From contig NZ_CP117267.1 in NCBI RefSeq assembly GCF_007000325.2, positions 2,604,001-2,668,000 on the forward strand: DNA of 64,000 bases, in the 5' to 3' direction. Both the position numbers and the translations under genes were made by a program. This DNA is from Rhizobium rhododendri. GTDB lineage: Bacteria; Pseudomonadota; Alphaproteobacteria; Rhizobiales; Rhizobiaceae. This document shows, piece after piece, positions 1 through 8,826 of this stretch (its first letter is position 1; every line of letters starts with the position of its first letter). Under the pieces are notes generated by a model. That model saw only the letters and a list, made by a program, of their open reading frames with translations, was not told the origin of the DNA and did not search any database.

Positions 1-445
1 ACAGGTCCGGCGCCGGCTTTCCGCGCTTGACCATGCTGGCGCTGAAAATATGCGGCTCGAGCCGATCGAGGAGGCCTGTCAGGCCGAGCGACAGCTTGAT
101 CCGCTCCAGCTGGCTGGACGATGCCACGCAGCGCCTGATGTCGAGCCTGTCGAGAGTTTCGCCAATACCGGTAATCGGCTGCAACTCGCTGCGAAACCGG
201 GCGTAAAGGTCCTCACGGATACGATCGAGAAAAGCCTGGTCGGCCTGAACGTTAAATTCCGTATCCAACGTGTCGATCAGGGTTGCAAGGCTTTTGCCGA
301 GAAAGCGCTGGTAGGCACCTTCAGCATCGATTTCGATCCCGCTGTCCCGCATCGCCTGGACGACGACGGCGATGGAGAGCGGTTCGCTGTCGACGAGAAC
401 GCCATCGCAGTCGAAGATGACAAGCCCGTTTTCCGCGTCAATCAT
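1..445 (-). CDS. HAD-superfamily phosphatase, subfamily IA (3' end cut by window edge)
   Basis: Reading the minus strand from an ATG at 445, the product opens with the HAD motif I DCDGVLVDSE (about residues 13-22) and continues through a helical cap region, a motif II serine (VASSSQ) and the motif III lysine region KRGKPAPD before the window ends. That makes it a phosphoglucomutase/sugar-phosphatase-like HAD hydrolase. It lies 57 bp downstream of mtlK on the same strand, so it is probably the last or next-to-last gene of the polyol operon and may dephosphorylate a sugar or polyol phosphate. An AAGGTGG ribosome binding site precedes the start. The substrate cannot be read from sequence. Confidence 0.85.
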   Translation of the reverse strand, partial: MIDAENGLVIFDCDGVLVDSEPLSIAVVVQAMRDSGIEIDAEGAYQRFLGKSLATLIDTLDTEFNVQADQAFLDRIREDLYARFRSELQPITGIGETLDRLDIRRCVASSSQLERIKLSLGLTGLLDRLEPHIFSASMVKRGKPAPDL

Positions 446-502
446 TGCCGGTCCACCTTCATCCAAAGGGATGCCGGCGCCTCTCGGGACGCCGGCCGAT
501 GT

Positions 503-1981
503 TTAATCAGCCAGATTGTTGTCGAGGTAAAGCTGCAGCGTTTCGCGCGTACCCTTTTCCCACAGCGTCTTAAGTGCGTGCGCAAAACGCTTGCGGAAAA
601 GCTCGGACTTGGCGACCTCGCCGAAAATGTCGTCGAAAACGAGGAAAGCCGCCGGATCTGTCTTCGCCTTCAGTGCCGCTGCGTGCAGTCGATCCGAACT
701 GGCATCGTTGAAGACGATTTCCTTGCCGCTGTCCGTCGTGCCGGCGAAATAACGGCACCACAGCGCGGAGACCAGCGACAGGCCGACAATATCCCTGCCC
801 TGCGCCAGATTATCGAGCGTCGATGGCAGGATGAATTTCGGCTGGCGATTGGAGCCGTCCTGCGCCAGGCGCGGAATGGTATCGGCAATCTTCGGGTTCA
901 GCAGCCGGTGCTCGATCAGCGCGAAATAGTCCTTCAGGTCGGTGTTTGGCACAGGCGGGATGATCGGGATGATTTCCTCGTTCTCGAGCTTAGCGAGAAA
1001 AGCCCGGATCAGTGGATCTTCCATCGAATCATGGACGAAATGGATGTCCATCAGCGCCGCCGGATAGGCGATCGCTGCGTGGCCGCCATTGAGGATGCGG
1101 ATCTTCATGTGCTCGTAGGGCGTGACATCGGGCACGAAGGTGACGCCGACCTTTTCGAGCGCCGGGCGGCCAGCCGTGAACTTGTCCTCGAGTACCCACT
1201 GCTTGAATTCTTCGCAATAGACTGGCCAGTTGTCCTCGATGCTGAAAACATCCTTCAGCAGGTCGATCTCGCGCTGCCCGGTCGCCGGCGTGATGCGGTC
1301 GACCATGGCATTCGGGAAGGCAACGTTGGCCTTGATCCAGTCGGCAAGGTCAGGGTCCGAAAGCCGCGCAGTGCCAACGACGGCGTTGGTCGCCACCACG
1401 CCATTGTGCGGAATGTTGTCGCAGGACATGACGGTGAACGGGACGAGGCCCTTGTCCTTGCGCGCCTTCAGCCCGGCAACGATCAGGCCGAAGACCGTCT
1501 TCGGTTCGCCAGGATTCTGGCCGTCGGCGATGATGGCCGGGTGGGCCGGATTGAACTTGCCCGAGGCATCGATGAAATAGCCGCCCTCGGTAATGGTCAT
1601 GGACACGATACGGATGGCCGGGTCGGCGAGCTTTGCAATGATCGCCGCGGAATCGCCGACTGGCAGGATGTCGATCATCGGACCTGTGACGCGCGCCGAC
1701 GTCGAGTTGTTGTCCTGCTCGACAACGGTCGTCAGAAAATCCTGCGCCGCAAGCTTTTCACGCATGCTGGCGTCGGACGGCAACATGCCCGCACCGACGA
1801 TTGCCCAGTCATGATCATGGCCCGCAGTGAACAGGTCGTCCAGATAAACCGCCTGATGGGCACGGTGGAAATTGCCGACGCCGAAATGGACGATACCGGC
1901 CGACAGCTGAGACCGGTCATAGGCCGGGATGGCGGCCGTTTCCGAAATGGCTTTCAGGGTTGCCAGCGAGAGTTTGGTCAT
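503..1981 (-). CDS. mtlK: Mannitol 2-dehydrogenase / polyol dehydrogenase (492 aa)
   Basis: Long-chain mannitol dehydrogenase family: oxidises mannitol (or a related hexitol) to fructose with NAD in the cytoplasm. The N-terminal nucleotide-binding part carries the family signature VHFGVGNFHRAHQA, and the C-terminal part carries the active-site helix region with KIRILNGGHAAIAYPA. Length fits the family (about 480-500 aa). The open frame extends 26 codons upstream, but the ATG at 1981 is preceded by GGAAGGA at good spacing and matches family starts, so I chose it. It follows smoK by 125 bp in the transport operon and gives imported polyols entry to fructose metabolism. Confidence 0.92.
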   Translation of the reverse strand: MTKLSLATLKAISETAAIPAYDRSQLSAGIVHFGVGNFHRAHQAVYLDDLFTAGHDHDWAIVGAGMLPSDASMREKLAAQDFLTTVVEQDNNSTSARVTGPMIDILPVGDSAAIIAKLADPAIRIVSMTITEGGYFIDASGKFNPAHPAIIADGQNPGEPKTVFGLIVAGLKARKDKGLVPFTVMSCDNIPHNGVVATNAVVGTARLSDPDLADWIKANVAFPNAMVDRITPATGQREIDLLKDVFSIEDNWPVYCEEFKQWVLEDKFTAGRPALEKVGVTFVPDVTPYEHMKIRILNGGHAAIAYPAALMDIHFVHDSMEDPLIRAFLAKLENEEIIPIIPPVPNTDLKDYFALIEHRLLNPKIADTIPRLAQDGSNRQPKFILPSTLDNLAQGRDIVGLSLVSALWCRYFAGTTDSGKEIVFNDASSDRLHAAALKAKTDPAAFLVFDDIFGEVAKSELFRKRFAHALKTLWEKGTRETLQLYLDNNLAD

Positions 1982-2106
1982 GATCGAAAGTCCTTCCGAA
2001 AGGTCCTGATGGTCCGTATTATCGTTGCGCCCGTCGGCCACTGCGCTTCCCCGGCTCACTCGCCGGGACGTGCGTCATCGCTCGTCGCGGGTGCGGCGTG
2101 GCCAGC

Positions 2107-3111
2107 CTAGGAGGCGATGGCCAGGCCCTTGTCGTCGAACTTGTGGATGCGGGTGCGGTCCGGGGTCATGTAGACGATCTCGCCTGCCTTGACCGGGAAT
2201 TCACCGGTACCACGCGCCGTGATGTGGCCGATACCTTCGACATCGACGTGCAGGAACGTATCGGAGCCGAGATGCTCGGCAACCGTGACCTTGCCCTGCC
2301 AAACGCCGCTTTCGGTCGACAACACGATATGCTCGGGCCGAACGCCAACCGTCGGCGCGCCGAACGGCTCTGCATAGACGCCGGTGACAAAATTCATCCT
2401 CGGCGAACCGATGAAGCCGGCGACGAAGAGATTTGCCGGGTTCTTGTAAAGCTCCATCGGCGAGCCGACCTGCTCGATGTTGCCGCGGTTGAGGACGACG
2501 ATTTTGTCTGCCATGGTCATGGCTTCGACCTGGTCGTGGGTCACGTAGACCATTGTGGTCTTCAGCTGCTGGTGCAACTCGCTGATCTCGAGACGCATGT
2601 TGACGCGCAGCGATGCATCGAGGTTTGAAAGCGGCTCGTCGAACAGGAAGGCCGATGGCTGGCGCACGATGGCACGGCCGATGGCGACGCGCTGGCGCTG
2701 GCCGCCAGACAGCATGCGCGGCTTGCGGTCCAGATAATCGGTGAGGTTCAGCACGCGGGCGGCTTCGCTCACCTTGCGGTCGATCTCGTCCTTCGACATG
2801 CCGGCCATCTTCAGCGGGAAGGCGATGTTGCTGCGCACGCTCATATGCGGATAGAGCGCATAGGACTGGAACACCATGGCAAGCCCGCGCTCGGATGGTC
2901 CGAGGCTCGTGCCGTCCTTGCCGTCGATGATGATCTTGCCGCCGGACACATCTTCCAGCCCGGCGATCAGCCGCAACAGCGTCGATTTTCCGCAACCGGA
3001 CGGCCCGACGAAAACGACGAACTCGCCGTCCTTGATTTCAAGGTCGATGGAAGGGATGACCTTGGCTTCGCCAAAGACCTTCGAAACCTTCTGAAGGGTA
3101 ATGCTGCCCAT
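2107..3111 (-). CDS. smoK: Sorbitol/mannitol ABC transporter ATP-binding protein (334 aa)
   Basis: ATPase of a CUT1-type sugar/polyol importer. Walker [10 protein letters not shown] lies at residues 36-44, the Q-loop in [11 protein letters not shown], the signature LSGGQRQR, Walker [11 protein letters not shown], and the switch histidine in YVTHDQ. The C-terminal third is the MalK/UgpC-type OB-fold regulatory domain (GVRPEH). It follows smoG by 18 bp on the same strand, so it is part of one transcript with smoEFG. Assignment to smoK rests on the neighbouring mannitol dehydrogenase and the conserved rhizobial gene order; the ATPase alone would not reveal the substrate. Confidence 0.92.
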   Translation of the reverse strand: MGSITLQKVSKVFGEAKVIPSIDLEIKDGEFVVFVGPSGCGKSTLLRLIAGLEDVSGGKIIIDGKDGTSLGPSERGLAMVFQSYALYPHMSVRSNIAFPLKMAGMSKDEIDRKVSEAARVLNLTDYLDRKPRMLSGGQRQRVAIGRAIVRQPSAFLFDEPLSNLDASLRVNMRLEISELHQQLKTTMVYVTHDQVEAMTMADKIVVLNRGNIEQVGSPMELYKNPANLFVAGFIGSPRMNFVTGVYAEPFGAPTVGVRPEHIVLSTESGVWQGKVTVAEHLGSDTFLHVDVEGIGHITARGTGEFPVKAGEIVYMTPDRTRIHKFDDKGLAIAS

Positions 3112-3129
3112 GTCTCTCTCCCAGATATC

Positions 3130-3960
3130 TTATTTGACCGCGCCAAAAGTCAGGCCGCGAACGAGTTGCTTTTGGCTGAACCAGCCGAGGATCAGGATCG
3201 GCGCAATCGCCATGGTCGAGGCGGCCGAAAGTTTTGCATAGAACAGACCTTCGGGGCTCGAGTAGGAGGCGATGAAGGCCGTCAGCGGCGCCGCCTTGGA
3301 AGCAGTGAGATTGAGCGTCCAGAACGCCTCGTTCCAGGCGAGGATGACGTTCAGCAGCAATGTCGAGGCGATGCCCGGTATTGCCATCGGCGTCAGCACG
3401 TAGATGATTTCCTTCATCAGCGAGGCACCGTCCATGCGGGCTGCTTCCAGGATCTCACCCGGAATTTCCTTGAAGTAAGTATAGAGCATCCAGACGATGA
3501 TCGGCAGGTTGATGAGTGTCAGCACGCCGACGAGACCGATGCGGCTGTCCAGCAGGCCGGTGGCCTGGAAGAGCAGATAGATCGGAATGAGGGCGCCGAC
3601 CGGCGGCATCATCTTGGTCGAGAGCATCCACATCAGGATGTCCTTGGTCCGCTTCGTCGGCGAAAACGCCATTGCCCAGGCGGCCGGAACCGCGATGATC
3701 AGCCCGATGATGGTCGATCCGACGGCAATGATGACCGAGTTCGAGAAGTGCAGGAAATAGTCCGAGCGAGACTGCACCTCGACATAGTTCTCGGTCGTCC
3801 AGTGGAAGAACAGGAACAGCGGCGGCGAGGCGACGGCATCGCCTTCCGACTTGAAGCTGGTGAGGAAGGTCCAGAGGATCGGGAAGAAGATCAGCAGGCC
3901 GAGCGCCCAGGCGACGACCGAGACGATGACCTTGTGGCGGGTGGAAACGCTGCGAGCCAT
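3130..3960 (-). CDS. smoG: Sorbitol/mannitol ABC transporter permease 2 (276 aa)
   Basis: Inner-membrane permease of the MalG type. Several hydrophobic segments are visible, starting with a membrane span at about residues 12-32, and the cytoplasmic EAA loop that docks on the ATPase reads EILEAARMDGAS. The frame is open 32 codons further upstream into smoF, but the ATG at 3960, one base after the smoF stop codon, gives the expected family N-terminus (MARSVSTRHK). The near-zero spacing implies translational coupling to smoF. Confidence 0.9.
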   Translation of the reverse strand: MARSVSTRHKVIVSVVAWALGLLIFFPILWTFLTSFKSEGDAVASPPLFLFFHWTTENYVEVQSRSDYFLHFSNSVIIAVGSTIIGLIIAVPAAWAMAFSPTKRTKDILMWMLSTKMMPPVGALIPIYLLFQATGLLDSRIGLVGVLTLINLPIIVWMLYTYFKEIPGEILEAARMDGASLMKEIIYVLTPMAIPGIASTLLLNVILAWNEAFWTLNLTASKAAPLTAFIASYSSPEGLFYAKLSAASTMAIAPILILGWFSQKQLVRGLTFGAVK

Positions 3961-3961
3961 C

Positions 3962-4834
3962 TCAAGCCTCCAGATTCTTGCCGACGATGCGGACGAGGAA
4001 GATAGCGACGATGTTGGCCAGCACGACGGCGACGATACCGCCCGCCGATGCACCACCGATGTCGAACTGCAGCAGCGCCTGCGAATAGACCAGATAGGTC
4101 AGGTTCGTGCTGTCCGTGCCCGGGCCGCCATTGGTGGTAACCAGGATTTCGGCAAACACCGACAGCATGAAGATGGTCTCGATGAGAATGACCACCGTGA
4201 TGGCGCGCGCCATGTGCGGCAGGATGATGTAGATGAATTTCGACACCACGCCGGCACCGTCCATCTCGGCTGCTTCCTTCTGCTCTTCGTCGAGCGACTG
4301 GAGAGCTGTCAGCATGATGAGCGTCGCAAACGGCAGCCACTGCCAGGCGACGATGACGATCACCGAGGCCAGGGGGGCGTTGGCCAGAAAGTCGTAAGGC
4401 TGGAGCCCGACAGCCTTTGCCGCATAGGCAAAAAGGCCGTTCACCGGGTTCATGAACATGTTCTTCCAGATCAGCGCCGCCACCGTCGGCATGACGAAGA
4501 ACGGTGCGATCACCAGGATACGGACGATCCCCTGGCCGAACATCGGCTGGTCCAGCAGCAGCGCGAAGGCAATGCCGCCGACAATGGTGATGAGTAGCGC
4601 ACCGCCAACCAGCAGCAGCGTATTCATCAGCGCCTGCAGGAAGGCCGGATCGGTGAGGAAGTACTCGTAATTGCTAAAGCCGATGAATGGATGGTCGCCC
4701 GGCATCAGCAGATTATAGTTCAGCGTCGAGAAATAGATCGTCATTGCCAGCGGCACGATCATCCACGCGAACAGCAGGATCACGGAGGGCGCCATCATCA
4801 GGCGGGCAGCGGAACGGGTCTGTAAGGTCGCCAT
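3962..4834 (-). CDS. smoF: Sorbitol/mannitol ABC transporter permease 1 (290 aa)
   Basis: MalF/UgpA-type inner-membrane permease with about six hydrophobic segments and the EAA-type coupling loop EEQKEAAEMDGAG. It pairs with smoG to form the channel of the polyol importer. I chose the ATG at 4834; a TTG four codons upstream (4846) is an alternative and neither has a strong ribosome binding site. It is separated from smoE by 145 bp that hold a hairpin, a common arrangement in binding-protein operons where the permease is made in lower amounts. Confidence 0.88.
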   Translation of the reverse strand: MATLQTRSAARLMMAPSVILLFAWMIVPLAMTIYFSTLNYNLLMPGDHPFIGFSNYEYFLTDPAFLQALMNTLLLVGGALLITIVGGIAFALLLDQPMFGQGIVRILVIAPFFVMPTVAALIWKNMFMNPVNGLFAYAAKAVGLQPYDFLANAPLASVIVIVAWQWLPFATLIMLTALQSLDEEQKEAAEMDGAGVVSKFIYIILPHMARAITVVILIETIFMLSVFAEILVTTNGGPGTDSTNLTYLVYSQALLQFDIGGASAGGIVAVVLANIVAIFLVRIVGKNLEA

Positions 4835-4934
4835 GGGAAGGACCAATCTTGTCTTGAAGCGGGGAGAGTGGCCGCAACAGCGGAATTTTTAAAAGGCCGC
4901 CAAGTGACGCTTGGGGCGATCGCCGGCGAACAGG

Positions 4935-4964
4935 AGGGAGGCGCGCAAGGCGCCCCCACTCCCT
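4935..4964 (-). promoter_or_regulatory. Intercistronic hairpin between smoE and smoF
   Basis: Two nested inverted repeats form an interrupted stem: an outer 5-bp arm (4935-4939 with 4960-4964) and an inner GC-rich 5-bp arm (4940-4944 with 4950-4954) with a 5-nt loop. There is no T tract on the minus strand, so it is less likely to be a strong terminator. Its place just after the binding-protein stop codon suggests a 3' stabiliser or attenuator that raises SmoE relative to the permeases (inference). Confidence 0.45.
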
Positions 4965-4979
4965 AGCCCAGCCGATATC

Positions 4980-6290
4980 TTACTTGGGATAACCGGCCTT
5001 CTTCATTTCGCGGGTCGTCAGTGCCTGCGCACTCTTGAGAGCCTGGTCGACAGTGACCTGGCCGGCAAGCGCTGCAGAGAACTGCTGGCCAACGGCAGTG
5101 CCTATACCCTGGAATTCAGGAATAGCGACGAACTGAACGCCGACATAAGGAACCGGCTTGACAGTCGGCTTCGTCGGATCGGCGGAGTTGATGCTGTCCA
5201 GCGTCATCTTCGCGAAAGGAGCAGCCTTCTGGTAATCGGCATTCGCATAGAGCGAAGCGCGGGTACCGGGAGGTGCGTTCAGCCAGCCGTCTTTCTGAGC
5301 AACAAGGTTGGTGTATTCCTTGCTGGTTGCCCAGGCGACGAACTTCTCGGCAGCTTCGATCTTCTTGGAACCGGCCGGGATGGCGAGATTCCAGGCCCAG
5401 AGCCAGTTGCCGCGCTTGCCGAGACCGTTGTCAGGAGCAAGTGCGAAACCGACCTTGTCGGCAACCTTGGACTGCTTCGGATCGGAAACGAAGGAAGCAG
5501 CAACCGTGGCGTCGATCCACATACCGCATTTGCCGGTCTGGAACAGGGCGAGGTTTTCGTTGAAGCCATTCGAAGAAGCACCTGGAGGTCCGTCTTCCTT
5601 CAGCATCTTCACGTAGAAGTCGAGGGTCTTCTTCCACTCAGGCTGATCGAACTGTGCAGTCCACTTTTCGTCGAACCAGCGTGCGCCGAAGGAGTTGGAC
5701 ATGGCTGTCAGGAAAGCCATGTTCTCGCCCCAGCCGGCCTTGCCGCGAAGGCAAATGCCGTAGACTTCGTCTTTCTTGTCGGTGATCTTCTTGGCTGCGT
5801 CTGCGATGAAGTCCCAGGTCGGGGCATCAGGCATCTTCAGGCCGGCCTTGTCGAAAAGGTCCTTGCGATACATGACCATCGAGCTTTCGCCATAGAATGG
5901 CGCAGCATAGAGCTTTCCATCCGTGGTCAGGCCGCTGCGGATGGCCGGAAGAAGGTCATTCACATCATAGCTGGCGCCGAGATTGTCGAGCGGCTGCAGC
6001 CAGCCTTGCTTGGCCCAGATCGGAACTTCATAGGTACCGATCGTCAGAACGTCGTACTGACCGCCTTTGGTGGCAATGTCGGTCGTGACCTTCTGGCGGA
6101 GGATGTTTTCTTCGAGCGTCACCCACTGCAGGTCGATGCCCGGGTTCTTGGTCTTGAAATCATCGGTAAGTTTCTGCATGCGGACCATGTCGCCGTTGTT
6201 GACGGTAGCAATGGTTAGCGTCTCTGCAGACGCCATTCCGGCAAGCATCATCACTGAGCAGGCGCTCAGGAGTAGAGTCTTCAATTTCAT
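4980..6290 (-). CDS. smoE: Sorbitol/mannitol ABC transporter periplasmic binding protein (436 aa)
   Basis: Family 1 extracellular solute-binding protein. A classical signal peptide (MKLKTLLLSACSVMMLAG...) ends at ASA|ET, followed by the typical start of the mature domain and the segment YDVLTIGTYEVPIWAKQGWL found in polyol binding proteins. It would capture hexitols in the periplasm for SmoFGK. A strong GGGAGGA ribosome binding site lies just before the ATG. It is the first gene of the transport operon; a TTGACA promoter lies about 70 bp upstream, with a short palindrome over the -35 box. Confidence 0.92.
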   Translation of the reverse strand: MKLKTLLLSACSVMMLAGMASAETLTIATVNNGDMVRMQKLTDDFKTKNPGIDLQWVTLEENILRQKVTTDIATKGGQYDVLTIGTYEVPIWAKQGWLQPLDNLGASYDVNDLLPAIRSGLTTDGKLYAAPFYGESSMVMYRKDLFDKAGLKMPDAPTWDFIADAAKKITDKKDEVYGICLRGKAGWGENMAFLTAMSNSFGARWFDEKWTAQFDQPEWKKTLDFYVKMLKEDGPPGASSNGFNENLALFQTGKCGMWIDATVAASFVSDPKQSKVADKVGFALAPDNGLGKRGNWLWAWNLAIPAGSKKIEAAEKFVAWATSKEYTNLVAQKDGWLNAPPGTRASLYANADYQKAAPFAKMTLDSINSADPTKPTVKPVPYVGVQFVAIPEFQGIGTAVGQQFSAALAGQVTVDQALKSAQALTTREMKKAGYPK

Positions 6291-6340
6291 AATCTTCCTC
6301 CCAGAAGAGAAAATATGAGCATTCGCTTAGCTCGAGGGCA

Positions 6341-6369
6341 ATTACTCATAACATGCGACAAGTTGTCAA
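6341..6369 (-). promoter_or_regulatory. Candidate smoE promoter with overlapping operator
   Basis: On the minus strand TTGACA (6369-6364) is followed after 17 nt by AGTAAT (6346-6341), about 50 nt upstream of the smoE start. The palindrome GACAA-G-TTGTC (6357-6367) overlaps the -35 box, where a bound repressor would block polymerase. The SorC-type regulator encoded just upstream is the obvious candidate to bind it (inference). The -10 match is only moderate. Confidence 0.5.
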
Positions 6370-6435
6370 TGCTTAATCGTTGCTGCGACGCCGAACGAAA
6401 AAATAAGTCGTTGAAGAAAATGGGTTAAATTTGCC

Positions 6436-7389
6436 TCAGTCGTCGATCAAGAATGCGGCAGTCGCCTCATCCGTAATCAGGCCGTTGATCAGCCGGCCTG
6501 TCAGCGCCGCTCTGATAGCCTCAAGTTTGCGTTGCCCCTTGGCAATTCCGATCACGGTCGATGTTTCGCGGCTGGGTATCGGCGCGCTGGCGACACGCTC
6601 GTTGACGGCGTTTTCGAGCAATTTGCCCTCCCCGTCGAAGATCCAGCCGCAGATCTCCCCGGTCGCGCCTTTGGCGACAAGCCCGACCATTTCGTCCCGG
6701 CCGAGAAAGCCGTCGACGCAGAGTGGCGCGTCGACGCCCATCTCGCCGATCCCGACAAAGGTCACATCGGCAACGGCGCTGATATCGAGCGTCGAGCGCA
6801 CCAGCGCCTGCGCGTGCAACAACTCACGCTCAGAAGCAGCCGATACGAGAACCGGCAACGGCATGGGATAGTGACGGGCCTTGATCGCGTCCGCCATGCT
6901 GAAGATGACGTTGTAATAGGCAGCGGAGCCGTCCGGACCGATGTTGCCGGTGAGCGAAACGATCCGATGCTGCGTGCAATCGATGGAGGGCAACTGGTCG
7001 ACGGCAGCCTTCAGCGTGCGCCCGGTGCCGATGGCAAGCACGATGGGCTCCGGTCGCTTGAGCCAGCGTTCGATCTCGGCGGCGGCGGCCTCCGCGATGC
7101 CGACAGTCGTCGACGTCGATCCGGGATCGCTCGGCACCACCTCGACATGGGAGAGGCTGAATTTCCGGCGCAGATCCTCGGCCAGCTGCAGGCAGGCGGC
7201 GATTGGATGGTCGAGGCGGACCTTGATCAGCCTTTCGGCAACCGCGAGCGACACAAGCCTCTGTGCCGATTGCCGCGAAATCCCCATGGCCCCGGCGATC
7301 TCGTCCTGGGTCCGGCCGGCGACATAGTACAACCACCCGGCTCTTGCCGCGTCATCGAGCCTGCCCTGGGTTTCCGACTTCCTGGCCAT
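6436..7389 (-). CDS. smoC: SorC/DeoR-type transcriptional regulator of the polyol operon (317 aa)
   Basis: N-terminal helix-turn-helix (GRTQDEIAGAMGISRQSAQRL, about residues 26-46, positions approximate) followed by a SorC-type sugar-binding domain with the phosphosugar-isomerase-like segments VLAIGTGRTLKAAV and FVGIGEMG. Proteins of this family bind a phosphorylated or free sugar and control adjacent transport genes. The frame is open 57 codons further upstream, but the ATG at 7389 with AAGGGA upstream matches family length. It lies 145 bp upstream of smoE on the same strand and probably controls the smo operon through the palindrome at 6357-6367. Confidence 0.85.
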   Translation of the reverse strand: MARKSETQGRLDDAARAGWLYYVAGRTQDEIAGAMGISRQSAQRLVSLAVAERLIKVRLDHPIAACLQLAEDLRRKFSLSHVEVVPSDPGSTSTTVGIAEAAAAEIERWLKRPEPIVLAIGTGRTLKAAVDQLPSIDCTQHRIVSLTGNIGPDGSAAYYNVIFSMADAIKARHYPMPLPVLVSAASERELLHAQALVRSTLDISAVADVTFVGIGEMGVDAPLCVDGFLGRDEMVGLVAKGATGEICGWIFDGEGKLLENAVNERVASAPIPSRETSTVIGIAKGQRKLEAIRAALTGRLINGLITDEATAAFLIDD

Positions 7390-7478
7390 CCTGTCCCTTC
7401 TGTGGCGCTGGCCGCAACATCCCCGACATCGGGTCGAACATCGCTGCAGCCAGAGGCACGATTGTGACGACGCGAACC

Positions 7479-7934
7479 TTACGCTGCGTCGGGCGGAATG
7501 ACGCCCTTGGTCAGGGTGAAGCAGCCGTAAAACCGGCGCTCGCCTGTCTGGATGACGCAATAGGCGCTCTTCGCACGCTCATAGAACGCGAAACGCTCGA
7601 CCGGCACAAGCGGCCAGTGCTTGCCTTCGGCGCGATCGATCTCTGCCTGCATCTCGACCTGAACGGCCGGCAGTTCATCCGGGGAGCCGACCACTTCCAT
7701 GCGGGTGGCTGCGTCGTCGATGAACGTATCGAGCGGCATCAGCGACAGGATGGCGGCAGCAGCCTGTGGAGAGGTGACGTTATCAATCCGCAGCAGATGG
7801 CCAAGGCTCGTTTCGAGCGCCACCGACTCAGCCGGGAAGTTGGTATCGACGATGACAAGCATGTCGCCATGGCCCATGGAGGCCAGCGCGTGCAACACGT
7901 CGGCATTGAGAGCAGGTGAAATTCCCTTGAGCAT
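7479..7934 (-). CDS. RbsD/FucU family sugar mutarotase (151 aa)
   Basis: A short cytoplasmic protein that interconverts anomers of a sugar (fucose mutarotase / ribose pyranase family). The conserved opening MLKGISPAL, the segment ASMGHGDMLVIVDTNFPA with the family GHGD histidine, and the C-terminal RRFYGCFTLTKGVI are all present. Family members are about 140-150 aa, which supports the ATG at 7934; it has a very strong GGAGGAGG ribosome binding site. It lies 89 bp upstream of the SorC regulator on the same strand, so it is likely part of the polyol/sugar cluster. The exact sugar is unknown. Confidence 0.85.
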   Translation of the reverse strand: MLKGISPALNADVLHALASMGHGDMLVIVDTNFPAESVALETSLGHLLRIDNVTSPQAAAAILSLMPLDTFIDDAATRMEVVGSPDELPAVQVEMQAEIDRAEGKHWPLVPVERFAFYERAKSAYCVIQTGERRFYGCFTLTKGVIPPDAA

Positions 7935-8166
7935 GATAAAGCCTCCTCCAGGCACTTCTTTCAGAATTCGCATTGGTGGCGGGAGACCCCGCACTTTGCG
8001 CAGCAGACAAGTAAACGCGACGCCGCAGTCTGTCCAGAGACGCCGTGGATGCGCGTCCGCAAGCGAAGCGCCGACGCCAGCTTGATACACGGCTTATTTA
8101 AGCCCCGATTGACCGCATAGCTCCCGCCATATTAGGACAGACATCCCCGAGCGTTGCGAGGCAATT

Positions 8167-8826
8167 GTGAGAATTCTCCTGGTCGAAGACGACGATACCC
8201 TCGGCAGCGCTGTACGCGACCACATTGCCGCGAGCGTCCATGCCGTCGACTGGGTGAGAAACCTCGGAGATGCCGAAAGCGCGGCGAACTCGGTTCACTA
8301 CGGCCTCATACTTCTCGATCTGCAATTGCCGGATGGCACTGGTATCGATTTTCTGAAGACACTCCGCAAGAATGCCAAGGAGACACCGGTCATCATCCTG
8401 ACGGCACGTGACCAGATTTCAGACCGGATAGAGGGTCTGAACAGCGGCGCCGACGACTATCTGGTCAAGCCCTTCAATCTGGGCGAACTCTCCGCGCGCA
8501 TCATGGCGGTTGCCCGGCGTTACTCAGGCAGTCCGCAGCCGATGCTCAAGATCGGCGACCTCGAAGTTGACCAGACGCAGCGCCGCCTTATCGTATCGGG
8601 CAAGGACGTCGTGCTGACCGGCCGCGAATGGGCGGTTCTCGACCTGCTGGTCGCCCGCCCCGGCGCCATGGTCTCCAAGGACCAGGTCGAGGAGGCGCTC
8701 TATGCCTTCGGCTCCGAAATCGAGAGCAACACTGTCGAGGTCTATGTCAGCCGGCTGCGCAAGAAGATCGGCCGGGACCGCATCCGCACGGCGCGCGGCG
8801 TCGGCTACTCGCTCGGAGAACGATAA
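8167..8826 (+). CDS. OmpR/PhoB-family response regulator (219 aa)
   Basis: Receiver domain at residues 1-115 with the acidic pocket E7-D8-D9, phospho-acceptor D51 (LLDLQLPDG), T79 and K101 (LVKPF), then a winged-helix DNA-binding domain (about 125-218) ending with the typical RTARGVGYSL. It begins with GTG. The kinase gene starts in the last base of its stop codon (TAATG), so the two are translationally coupled. The closest well-known type is QseB/PmrA-like. No target can be named; the divergent FucU gene shares its promoter region. Confidence 0.9.
   Translation: MRILLVEDDDTLGSAVRDHIAASVHAVDWVRNLGDAESAANSVHYGLILLDLQLPDGTGIDFLKTLRKNAKETPVIILTARDQISDRIEGLNSGADDYLVKPFNLGELSARIMAVARRYSGSPQPMLKIGDLEVDQTQRRLIVSGKDVVLTGREWAVLDLLVARPGAMVSKDQVEEALYAFGSEIESNTVEVYVSRLRKKIGRDRIRTARGVGYSLGER

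Noticed and set aside
2060..2106. Remnant of a sorbitol dehydrogenase gene
   Set aside because: The gap is too short and shows no frame or motif of a short-chain dehydrogenase.
50..2110. 686-codon plus-strand open frame
   Set aside because: Antisense to the HAD phosphatase and mtlK, both with clear family motifs. Composition is the Arg/Asp-rich pattern typical of antisense frames in high-GC DNA.
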